A program made the position numbers and the translations under genes. Source: Chaetomium olivaceum (Eukaryota > Ascomycota > Sordariomycetes > Sordariales > Chaetomiaceae). Taken from it: a stretch of 64,000 nucleotides of DNA. Every line of letters begins with the position of its first letter. The stretch's first letter is position 1. Below are positions 35,261 to 45,252 of the stretch, one piece after another. Below the pieces are notes generated by a model. The model did not search any database. It was not told the origin of the DNA and worked only from the letters and a program-made list of their open reading frames with translations. The stretch lies in assembly GCA_039881045.1 (NCBI GenBank), contig JAYWVB010000025.1, positions 186,001 through 250,000 on the forward strand, in the 5' to 3' direction.

Positions 35261-36453
35261 ATGCGCGTGGTGTCTTCTGTTAATATGGCAACACCAAATA
35301 CTGAACAGGCCGCAGACCAGGGCAATACCAACATCAGCACGACGGTCGCCTTCCTCGGCCCGTTCAACTCGTATTCTCACCAGGCCACTCAAACGGCCTT
35401 CCCCGAGGCAAAATGGCACCTCGAGCCGACGACGACGATCAAAGGTATGGCTCATGTCAACCATTATTTGCATCTCACCATGACCACATACATACTGACC
35501 CCCTTACCAGAGGTCTTTGACCGCGTGCAATCCCAACAGGCCCCCTACGGCGTCGTGCCCTTCGAGAACTCCACCCACGGCACCGTCACCTTCACGCTCG
35601 ACAACCTGGCCGACCGCGCAGGCGAGTACGCCGACCTAGTCGTGTGTGACGAGGTCTACCTTGACGTCCACCACTTCCTGCTCGGCCGCTTTCCCCCCTC
35701 CTCCGCCGCCACCACCACGCCTTCCCAGCCCACCCCGCAACCAACCCCAACCCCAACCTCCTCCTCAGAAAAAGGCGTCCCCCTCTCCCCGCTCACACAC
35801 ATCCGCCGCCTCTACTCGCACCCGCAAGCCTTCGGCCAAACCACCGCCTTCGTGCGCCGCTACCTCCCCGCGGGGGTCGAGATTGTGGAAGTCAGCTCGA
35901 CGTCACGCGCGGCAGAGCTCGCTGCGGCCGACACGAGCGGCGAGAGCGCGGCGATCGCGAGCGAGATGGCCGGGAAGGCGACGGGGCTGGACGTGCTTGC
36001 GCGGTGCGTGGAGGACCGCGAGGATAATACGACGCGGTTTTTTGTGCTGAGGAGGAGGAGGGTCTCTGATGGGGGGGCGGAGAGGGGTGAGGGTGGCTCT
36101 GATCAGGGGGTGAGGGGGAGGAGGAGGAGGAGGAGGAGGGGGGGGGTGATGATGGGGATGTGTATGGCGGCGGCAAGTACAAGTCGCTGGTGTCGTTCAC
36201 GGTGCCGCATCGGCGGCCGGGGGCGCTGGCCGATGCGTTGGCGTGCTTTGGGGCGCGCGGGCTGAACCTGACGAGTATTAGCAGTGTGCCGAGTTTGGTG
36301 GGGCCGTTTCAGTATCTATTTTTTGTGGAGTTTGAGGGGAGCAGGTTTGATGATCCTGAGGGGAGGGTCAGTGGTGTGTTTGCGGATTTGGAGAGTGTTG
36401 CTGAGCGGTGGCGGTGGCTGGGGAGTTGGCGGAATCAGAGAGGGCGGAGGTAG
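35261..36453 (+). CDS. PHA2: prephenate dehydratase
   Basis: The start is ATG 35261, or the better-context in-frame ATG at 35285 (A at -3, G at +4). Exon 1 ends at 35444 and exon 2 begins at 35511. The catalytic PDT domain shows FLGPFNSYSHQATQTAF, APYGVVPFENSTHGTVT (ENS..GTV substrate loop), IRRLYSHPQAFGQT and the catalytic region EDREDNTTRFFVL (TRF). A C-terminal ACT regulatory domain follows (YKSLVSFTVPHRRPGALADA, GLNLTSISSVPS). The enzyme turns prephenate into phenylpyruvate in phenylalanine synthesis, and the ACT domain gives feedback inhibition by Phe. The two domains lie in different frames, joined by a (GGA)n/G-run at 36108-36148 where one base must be gained or lost. A Pro/Thr-rich insert (about 35695-35775) is unusual. 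Confidence 0.88.
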
Positions 36454-36838
36454 GGGTCTTGTTTTGTGGTGGGAAAAGATGCTGACGGTTTTGGAAGGGT
36501 GGCATTGTGGAAGGATTGCTGATAACTAGACGGACGCTTATTTTAGAGTTGGTTGCGGGATGGGAAAACACCATGGTTCAGTTTGCGAACATCCTCACGT
36601 GGGGTGTCTGACGTCGTGACTGACGTGACTGACTACTCGGTACAAAAGTCGCTTGCTCAGCATAAAACACCAGACCACAGATCCGCCATGCCCCGAGCTC
36701 TCAGAGGCAGGCATGGTACAGTGCGGGAGGTCGGTCTCAAGAATGCTTGTTGCTGGAAGGAACTCGCTCCGCACGTGCAGGCTATATGATTTAGATCCCG
36801 CAGCACCATTTCTAACCACCGCCACTCTTATCTCAGGT

Positions 36839-37010
36839 TCAGACCTTTTTTTTGGGCGATCTGCCTTGTGTGGTTAGAGACCGTGTGAAAAGGTTTGAGG
36901 AAATACAGTGAGACCCCGCTGCATACATCTTTGGTGGCCCATCTGTTACGCTAGCCCTCTTTGAGACATAACCCCACTTTTTTGCAAGATCGCCGAAGAA
37001 AAAGGTCTGA
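36839..37010. repeat. short inverted-repeat (MITE-like) hairpin element
   Basis: The left arm 36839-36863 (starts TCAGACCTTTTT, then GGCGATCT) matches the complement of the right arm 36984-37010 with only a few differences over about 26 bp, enclosing about 120 bp. No clear target duplication is visible, so I cannot assign a transposon family. A further GGCGATC copy lies just outside at 37014-37020. Confidence 0.55.
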
Positions 37011-37392
37011 GTTGGCGATCGGAAAAAGGCCTGGTTGACGAACGCGCTCCCACACAAAGTGATGCATGCAGCTGTAAACACTCCATCATTGCGCACCACC
37101 ACAACCACTTCTGACTATATAAAATATATGTGGAAGATCGCTGTAATGAGGGCTTTTTAATGGTGCCAGTTCTGTGGTTTTAAATAGCTTATAATATAGA
37201 GTCATGCCCCCTTGGGTCTGGAAACGGTTGACGATCGTGTGCATCTTTGCGGCGACCCCCCCTCCAAAACAACAACCAAGTGCTTCAAATATTTGAAAAT
37301 AATACTGCAGTATCTTCTCAGCTAGCGCAACCTCAGACGACCATTTTCTTCCCACCAAACGCCATACAACTCAGCGACCTTTCTCTCGAGCG

Positions 37393-39597
37393 ATGGAGGC
37401 GTTTGACGATGTTGAGCGCGTCGCAGCGACTTTGCGCACGCTTGCAGGTGGCCACGACCCTCGCCGTGGTCAGATTGAGGCCGTGGAAAGCCTCATCATC
37501 TACCAAGAAGACACCATTCTCGTGGCTGCTACCGGCTACGGCAAAAGCGCTGTACTATTCGCATTTTCCGCGCTCAGGCCCGACGCAATCACCATTCAGG
37601 TCGTGCCGTTGGTGACGCTGGGAGAGAGCCAGAGAGATGATATCGCCACCAAGTTACCGGAATCGAGGCCCATCTGGATTGACGCAGACACTCATCTCAA
37701 GGTATTATACTACCAGCTCGTTGAACGAACCCCTGACCCCTGACCCCTGACCCCTGAGTAATACTAACTTCGTTATTAACAGAACAAGCATGTCTGGAAT
37801 GAAGTCGAGGAAGGGAAGTACAGTCATGTACTTTTAAGCCCGGAACAGGCGCTTAACCCGAAGTTCAAAGCCATCTTGAGAGACCCTGCGTTCCATACCA
37901 AGATGGGCCTTTTCGCGATCGACGAGCTACATTGTGTTGGCGAATGGAGGCATTTCAGAGAAGACTACACGCATCTCCATACATTGCGGTCTCTCCTGCC
38001 CGCGTCGTTGCCTTGGTTTGGGTGTACAGCGACGTTGGACAGGGACAATCAGGGTTACATCCTCGAGCACGCCGGCTTCAATTCCGACCCCAAGATCATC
38101 CGCACATCCATCGACAGACCAGAGATCTCCATTGTGGTGCAGCCGCTTTTACGGGGGTCGATAAACGACCATCGCCGACTTCAGTTCTTGTTGGAGGGAT
38201 CTAGTGCTACCAATGTACGCGAGGTCCCAAAGACTATTATCTATCTGGACAACAAGACGGCTTGTCTACGCGCGAGGTACACTCTGTTACAATACCTCCG
38301 TCGTTCATGTGGATTCGACAAGGGATTCGCCCGCAAGGTGGTTCGACGATTTGATGCGGACATACGGCCCGCCGACAAAGAGATCATTTTCAAGGACTTC
38401 GCCAACGTCGACACTGACTGCCGCATCATCGTGGCGACGGTTTCTCTCGGTATGGGCATGGATATTCCTGACGTCAAGCGAGTCGTACAGTTCGGCATCC
38501 CTCCCAGTACCAGCATCGCAGATATTTGGCAGCGCATTAGAAGAGCGGTGCGCAAGCAACCTGCCGATGGCCGTGTCCAGGGCACCGCATACCTCTTCAT
38601 TCCATACTGGGCCTTCGACCATCTTGGGGCCGTCGAGAAGCAGAAGCCGACTGCAAAGAAGAGGCCACGGCCAAAAGGATCTCGACGCCAGCTACATGTC
38701 CCCGTCGTCAGCAGTCGTCTGCAATTGATGACTTTGGTTGATCAAGAGAGCGAAGACGCAAGGAGCCAAGCTAGTGCCACCACCCAAGCCAGTCACAATA
38801 CAGATATACCGGAGTCTCAAGCACAAGCCGCCCCTGAGGAGCTCACTCTCGACGCAACTGCCAACTCCCAGTGTCTGTTTGACTTTGAAACACAAGTCAA
38901 ATGGACGAAGCAAGACATATCTCAACGCGAGAAGCTTGATCCTGTCTTCATGGCGTTCTTGAATTCTTCTTGTTTTCGGAAATATGCTCTTGAATACCTC
39001 CAAGAAGATGTCGACAACCCCGACCTCGAATATCGCCGCCCTCTCGACCAGAGCCTCTGCTGTAACGCTTGCAACCACGAGTTAGGGAGAATCCCCGCCT
39101 TACTTCCACGCGAGAAATACGGCGATAAGCCGTCTACGGGGTCCCTGGCCGGCCACGCGCTCGGCCATATAGTGTTATGGTGCGCCAAGAACGCTCAGAA
39201 CTTGTTGCCGCAGAGATACCGACGCTTCGATATCATCCCTGAGATGTTTATGGAGAACAAGTTGCAGTACGCGATTGCTCGCGTCTTCTCAGAGGTACGG
39301 GGGGCTACCAAGGAGCTTCCATTTAAGGACCTCCATGATCTGTCGCAGAAGGTCCCAGATTTGAGAGAGTGGGAGCACTTTGAGGCGAAGGGGGGGGAGT
39401 TAGCGGCATTCTGTATCGCCTCGTTGTCCAAAATCAAGGAGGAGTGGGAGGTTAGCAAGGCTAAGAGGGCCCGGGAGAAGGATGCCAGAGCGCGTGAGGC
39501 GCAAGCTAGCGGCGCTGTAGCTGCTGATACACGCAGGAAGCGTGTAATGGAGGGTGGAGAGCAGTCTCCTTCGGGTAGAAGAGCTACTGGGTTGTAA
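37393..39597 (+). CDS. RecQ-like superfamily 2 helicase
   Basis: Two exons, 37393..37701 and 37783..39597, joined in frame; 707 residues. Motif order: a Q-like segment RRGQIEAVESLI, Walker A ATGYGKSAV (about residues 46-54), DELH motif II in FAIDELHCVGEWRHFREDY (about 150), motif III GCTAT, and motif V in IIVATVSLGMGMDIPDVKRV. The motif VI region is DIWQRIRRAVRK (about 350), where canonical RecQ has Q-x-x-G-R-A-G-R. The C-terminal 350 residues lack RQC and HRDC domains and contain a cysteine pair (CCNACNHELG) and a basic, coiled tail. The frame is intact. It points toward, and ends 163 bp from, the DUF6589 gene. RecQ-like helicases without RQC/HRDC also occur in telomere-linked and mobile contexts in fungi, so a cellular repair role is not assured. 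Confidence 0.8.
37730..37757 (+). repeat. four tandem CCCCTGA units inside the helicase intron
   Basis: Perfect 7-bp minisatellite (CCCCTGA x4) within the 81-bp intron 37702-37782, upstream of a TACTAAC branch site at 37762-37768. Copy number would change intron length but not the coding sequence. Confidence 0.9.
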
Positions 39598-39759
39598 TAT
39601 AGCGATGAGCTCCGTTGGTGTTGTATTTATTGACGTTCTGAGCCCTGAACCCCTGGACCTTGATAGTAAGTCACGTAGTGCGCAAAAGATGGTAAAGAGA
39701 CATCAATCAACACCATCGACATAAACCTAACGTTATATATAAATACAACGCAATGCGTA

Positions 39760-42506
39760 TCAGAACATTGTCCCCAAGTCCTCCAAGCCATCCGCCCAAA
39801 AGTCGTTATCATCAACACCAAAAAGACGCTCCCCCTCATCAGCCCAGTCAATCTCGATCTCCCCCATCCCACTACCAACACCAGGAAGACTTCGTTGGTC
39901 CGCTGCGTCTTTTGGCTCTGGAATGACATCGTTGAAGTCATCTAGGTTCTTCAGGAGGTTTCGCTGGCCTCTCTCCCAAAGGTTAGGGGCATCGAAAGCA
40001 TCAGGACGGCTCTCATGAGCTCGACATGGCATCCCGTCCTTAAACAATTTGCAAGCATATGAGATGATATCCGTAGCAGGATCACCAGCAGTATGCGTGC
40101 CCTTCTGCAGCCTGCCAAAGACACTCTCAACAGACCTGCGAATTGTAGCCAGATAGGCGCCATTGACTGCCAAACGGCTGAACGTAGCCTCGATATCATG
40201 TGTCGAGTTCCGGTTCGTCTTGATGTCATGGGCGTATCCAGAATGGATGTGCTCCTGCATGAGATCGATGGGTTTGTACATACTACCAGCAGTAGTACAT
40301 CGAACCAAGCCCCCCTTGAGAATCGCATTGCGGGTAACCTCGTCCTTGCTGACGTTTGGGTGCAAAAGCCATGCGAAATAGAGCATCTCAGGGCCGTAGT
40401 TGGTGCCACGGCCACCCCAGAAAAGGATAGGAAGCATGGGAATGATGTCCTTGATCAAGCCGTAATCCCCTTGACGAACTGCCTCATGGATGATCAGGAG
40501 GACCTCCACACACTGCAATAGCCTGCAATGACTGCGAAACTCGATATCGACTTCCGCATCGTCGTCGGGGTTCTCGAAATCGTCGTGCTTGCCACTCCAG
40601 CCATTGTACGTAAAGCAGGTCTTCCAGATGTCCTTCAGGATATGCTTGAGGCGTTTTCGGTCGAGTGTCTGTAAAACACGCTTGACCTTCTCGACGGTGA
40701 GGTCGTTGAGGTCAACAAACTCAATCTCTCCATCGTCAGCAAGCGCTTGTATCACCATAGCGACAATTCTCGCGGTGTACCCATGCATCAATAGAGGCAG
40801 GACCTGGTGATACTTGATGTCCTGCTTGTTGATGTGGCGACCGCGCTGGAAGAACTGTACGTCGGCGGAGATGGTAGCGCTCGAGCGGCCTTTACCACCA
40901 GTATCCCAAAAGACCCGAAAGAGAAGATAGATGTAGTTGAGCTCAATGTGGAAGAATGCTGGTACCGGCAACATCCACCTCTTCCGCTCCCATAGCTGAC
41001 TGGCTTCCAGCTGTTGTTGTTGAATACGGCGGTTGAAGGAGGTGCTCTTCTGGTCCCCAAATACCAGGGTCAGCCGCTCATCGTATTCCTTGAACTCCAA
41101 CCGGCGAAGCCAGAGTTCTTCGTGGAGCCGGTAAACACCAGCGAGAGTGCCCTCGTCTTCGAAGATCGCCCCGATCTGGAGGCATGGCGAGTTCTTGTAA
41201 CTGACCCGCTTGACGACGGGCATTGCCGGGGGTTCCTCGTCGTCCAGGCCAAACACCTTCAAGAACGCGAACTCCATCAGCCACCGGGACGCCTTGTCGA
41301 AGGTCTTGCGCCGTGGAAGTAGGTACTTAATCACCATTTCGCGGGTGAATGGCTGTGTCATTTCGAGTGAAGACTGCTTCAGAGGACCATTGAGCTCGGG
41401 ACAGTCGACAAGAGAGGCGGTGGTAAGGTTGATCATCCGAGCTTGTTTGCCACCAACAAGCTCGCGAACGTTGCTCTTGAAGTTGAAGTTGTCGTAGACG
41501 ATGATGCCATTGGGGTCGTGTGCCGCCTTTATGAGATTCTTCTTGGCCTGTTCGGCCATGTCGTTGAGCATCTCGTTGAGGACGGTGTACGAGGAAATGA
41601 TCCCCATCATTGAGAAGGTATCAATGACACGACGAGGCGTGCCGTTGGCCAGCATATACAGCCCAAGAACCTTCCTCAAGAATGTACTGCTGTTGCGTGC
41701 ATATCCTCTCATCAGAAGTGACGAAAGCAGGCATATCTGACTACTGTAGCTCTCGTCGGCGTTGATACTGTCGAGGTTCTTGTAAGGGATGGCCTATGTA
41801 TGTTAGCTTGGATGTTGGTTAGATCAAGGTAATAGAATGGTCTTACTTGGTTTTGAAGTAGCTGAGAGAACAGAGTAACCATCCTCGGAGCTTCGGCTTG
41901 AAGTGTTGGCCACATCTGCTTCAATGTATCCTCCAACTAAGAGGTGCTACACATATCGGCAATGGTGGTAGCATCGTCGTCTTGACCGGTATACGGCTTG
42001 AAGTCCTTGAAAGGGTCTGTTGTCAAGAGCGCCTTCATCTCTCTACGGACCGTAGAGGAGCGAAAAACATCAGCTTCTTCTTGAGAGTCCGTGTCGTCCG
42101 TGATCTTGATGCCCATAGAATCCAAGGCCTCCTTGACACGAGGGTCTCTCAAAGCCGTAGCTAACTGTCTCGCTCCCCTATGTCCTTGTGTCCATCTGAC
42201 AAGCAATGTATCCAAGTTGTACGCCTTTGTTGACTCTTCTCCTCGATGTACAGCTCTCCTGTTCTTATTACGCAGCTTCTGCCACTCTCCGATGGTACTC
42301 TGGACGATGTCGTCAGGAAGGTCCTCGTCAGGAATTGGCTCAGAGACAGCCAGATCATCGTCGCCTTCAACCAATGGCGGCGAGGGACTTATTGCAAGCT
42401 CAGAGAGCTCGGAGGACAGGTGCTGGAGTGTAGGAGGTGGCCGCGGCGGTCGCGGCGTGCGACTGGAACCGCCAGTGTGATCGCTTGAGTCACTAGAAGA
42501 CGACAT
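39760..42506 (-). CDS. DUF6589-domain protein with one internal stop
   Basis: Exon 1 is 42506..41847 and exon 2 is 41793..39760 (intron GTAAGA..CATAG); conceptually about 897 residues. The N-terminus is Ser/Pro-rich and acidic. The remainder is the DUF6589 region found in large numbers of fungal proteins: NGTPRRVIDTFSMMGIISSY, DPNGIIVYDNFNFKSNVREL, HVQF-type core FFQRGRHINKQDIKYHQVLP, and NYGPEMLYFAWLLHPN near the C-terminus. Function is unknown; patchy, multi-copy occurrence suggests linkage to mobile DNA (inference). A single in-frame TAG at 41939-41937 interrupts exon 1 (ADMCSTS-stop-LEDTLKQMWPT) with coding continuing in the same frame. The main domain lies downstream of it and stays open. 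It is convergent with the helicase gene. Confidence 0.75.
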
Positions 42507-42816
42507 TACTATGGTATATTAGTATCAGAAGATAGCGTAAATGCCAGCAATTCAAATAGCACATACCGTACTTAATTTGACGATGGTTTGGTCGTAAAAT
42601 CGTCGCTGGCGCAAGGAGGTTATCATTCGCGAGCGTCAATCGCGTGGGGGGCCCGATCCGCGACTCAGACCAGCTGGGTGGGTTGGTTCAAGTGGGTCTT
42701 TCAAAGAAGTTCTATTGGTGGGTGTTGGCCACTGTATACGCTAAACTGAATATGGAAGTAGTGCCGGCAATACCAAACCCCCAAAGCTGGTCTGAATCTG
42801 AGATAACGCCACTCGA

Positions 42817-43011
42817 CAGTTGGCCAAATGGCAACTGGCGGTGGTCCTTTCCCCCGGGCGAAAGTGTCAACACACAGCTCCGACGGGAGGTCATGAGTTC
42901 GATTCCTACCCGGGGAAGGACCTCTCTGAGCTGCCGCCGCCAGAGAGGGGCAAACCACCTGGTGCACCAGGAGAGTTTCGTAGCCGGCCACCCTCGACGG
43001 GGGGTGGTCGG
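42817..43011. ncRNA. array of five hairpins with tRNA-like A and B boxes (SINE-like or structured RNA)
   Basis: Five consecutive perfect or near-perfect inverted repeats: CAGTTGGCC/GGCAACTG (42817-42837), GGTCCTTTCCCCCGGG/CCCGGGGAAGGACC (42843-42922), CCTCTCTG/CAGAGAGG (42921-42948), the palindrome CCTGGTGCACCAGG (42958-42971) and CCGGCCACCC/GGGTGGTCGG (42984-43011). Inside the largest stem lie an A-box-like GGGCGAAAGTGTC (42856-42868) and a B-box-like GAGTTCGATTCC (42895-42906), with spacing of about 26 bp as in tRNA genes. The fold does not give a normal anticodon arm. A TCTTTT run follows at 43015-43020, a possible Pol III terminator. A tRNA-derived SINE head is my first guess; a transposon-end structure is the alternative. 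Confidence 0.5.
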
Positions 43012-43317
43012 TGATCTTTTGATAGGTATTTTCATTTTTATAAATGGGTTGTTTGTTATGCGTGTTAAGATGATGATTCACTTTCGAGTTGTAACTGGGA
43101 TGGGATTCTATCGCGAGGTTTTTATAAGAGTAGGGCAGCCTTTTTCTTTTTCGGGTTTTTAAGAGAAGATAGTTCAACTCGGCAAGTAATTGCCATTTTT
43201 ATATATTAGAGCAGACTAATTTAGTAAGTATCTAAGTTCGCTCTTAATCTCTTTCCTCTATAAGAGATAAAGCAGTCCGCATTAGGAAGGATGTAAATAG
43301 AGAACGTTCACAAGCAT

Positions 43318-43334
43318 ATAAACCCTAACCCTAC
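43318..43334 (+). promoter_or_regulatory. telobox-like CCCTAA repeat upstream of the dehydratase gene
   Basis: AAACCCTAACCCTACC, two telomere-type units, lies about 125 bp before the ATG of the dehydratase gene. Such motifs occur as Myb-type telobox sites in promoters; a chance or interstitial telomere scar is also possible. Confidence 0.35.
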
Positions 43335-43456
43335 CAATCGGCTTAACAACTTCATCTCAACTCGATAATTCCCTTTTCCAACCCACTCCCGACGACCACA
43401 TAACAACTCTCACTCGCATTTACACACTCGCATTTACATAGCAACAAAGATCAACA

Positions 43457-44731
43457 ATGCGCCGCTCAATCCTCTCTCCCCTCCTCCACCGGCACAGCCT
43501 ACCCCTTATTAGGCGTTCCCTCCTCCCTCTCACCTCCATCAAACCCATCAAACCCACCCAACAACCCATCCACCATACCGCCCCATACTCCTCCTCCTCT
43601 TCTTCTTCCCCACACCCTTTCGACCCCGAAACCTACCTCGACTCCGCCCGCCAAAAACTCGCCTCCCAACCGCCCACTCTCACCTTCGACACCCTCTCCC
43701 CAACCCACTCCCGCCTGCTCACCCTCACCCTCCCCTCGCCGACTACGCCCCGGCGCTCTTTCCGCGCGAGGAGCGCCGTGCCGGCAGCACCCTCCCGCAG
43801 GGCCACCACCTCGTCTACTTCCCGCTGCAGCTGCCGCCCTCGCGCCTGATGCCCGACGGCACCGACCCGGCCCACTGGCCCGGCGAGCCCTTTGTGAGGC
43901 GCATGTGGGCCGGCGGGGAGGTGCTGTTCAAGGAGGGCTGGGATCGGGTGCTGCGTCTGGATGGCCGCGAGGCGGCGTGCGTGGAGAAGGTGAAGGAGCC
44001 CGTTGTGAAGGGCGCCGAGGGGGATGAGAAGGTGTTTGTGAAGGTGAGGAGGGCCTATGGGTTGCGGGCGGATGGCCAAGGGGCCGTGGTGACGGAGGCG
44101 AGGAAGTTGGTTTTTATGAGGGAGAGGGTTGCTGGCGGGGTGGTGGAGGAGGGGGGGAGGGTTGTGAAAGGTTTGTTGTTGGTTTTTTTTGTTTTGTTTG
44201 GCTGGCCGTGCTTCTTCTGACTGGATGTGTTGTGTTGGTGTGATCTGGCTGACTGGCAGACTAGCCTCTGCGACCCCCGACTTTACCTTCTCTCTTCGAC
44301 CTGACGCGAAGCTGCTCTTCCACTTCAGCGCACTCACCTACAACGCCCACTCTATCCACATCGACCCGGACTATGCCCGTAACCGGGAGGGGTATAAGGG
44401 TCTGCTCGTTCACGGGCCGCTGACCCTGGTGCTCATGATCCAGGCGCTGCGGGCGTGTTTGACCCAGGTGACCTGGCAGGCCAAGCCGGGCACCACGACG
44501 GAGGGACAGCCTAAGCCCTACGTCAAGTCGCTCATTTATCGCAACCTCGCCCCGCTATACGTGGACGAGGAGATGAAGGTGTGCCTGCGCAGGACCAAAA
44601 CCGAAGCCGACCGCATTATATGGGATGTGTGGATCGAAGGGCCCGAAGGCGGGCTTGCTGTCAAAGGGAGTGCCATCACACTGATGCCTGACAAGACTCT
44701 GGACCCAGAAGATTATATAATCCAACCGTAA
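43457..44731 (+). CDS. HTD2: mitochondrial hydroxyacyl-thioester dehydratase (HTD2/MaoC type)
   Basis: Exon 1 is 43457..44170 and exon 2 is 44265..44731 (intron GTTTGT..CTAG). The Arg-rich N-terminus MRRSILSPLLHRHS fits a mitochondrial presequence. An N-terminal hotdog region follows (DYAPALFPREERRAGSTLPQ, HHLVYFPLQLPPS, WAGGEVLF). Exon 2 holds the MaoC-like hydratase core (LLFHFSALTYNAHSIHIDPD, GYKGLLVHGPLTLVLMIQ). The enzyme dehydrates 3-hydroxyacyl-ACP in mitochondrial type II fatty acid synthesis, which supplies lipoate. The frame changes once at the CCCC run 43732-43735: the first frame drifts into SPTTPRRS while the true continuation LADYAPAL lies one base off, so a C is probably missing from the consensus. 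Confidence 0.8.
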
Positions 44732-45252
44732 GGGGCCCGGAAAGGATGGCGGATGTGTTAGATTACGAAAATAGTGTTGTTTGGATTGCTGGTGAGGGCT
44801 GAAAGCTTGCGTGTAAAGTAGAGATACCCGGACTGGTTTCGACAAACTGTCTGTATACTTATTTATGCCCTTATTTTTACTTAGGGTTTGCCTCCCCTAA
44901 TCTAAGAGAAGACGCTTGCGGTTCCCACTCGTTGTTATGGTGGCAGGATACATACTGCTTGCTTATAAGCGCGGTAGCCGGTGTGGGAGCGTGTGTGACA
45001 GCAGTGAACCATGGGCTGTTCATTTTTTATTTTACCCCCGTGATTGCACCTCTCATTTATAGGGGACTTTGGTAACTCAATTTCACTTGGATTCTTTTAT
45101 CTATGGGTATCTCGACACTGATTGCATCCCCTAGCAAACGCCAATCCCCTCCCATCCAGCCCGTTTATACAGTTACATACTATTACAAGACAACACGCCC
45201 TGTTGTCCCATATACCAGATCACCACGGTGAGGTGCACACGTAGATACCATG
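44732..45252. other. intergenic between convergent genes
   Basis: 520 bp, AT-richer, no gene seen; it presumably holds two 3' untranslated regions. Confidence 0.35.

Noticed and set aside
42843..42922. A functional tRNA gene in the hairpin array
   Set aside because: B-box and acceptor-like pairing exist, but no proper anticodon arm or T stem forms.
36454..43456. Terminal inverted repeats or a target duplication bounding the helicase/DUF6589 island
   Set aside because: Compared both flanks by eye; only short words such as GGTCTGA are shared, which is chance-level.
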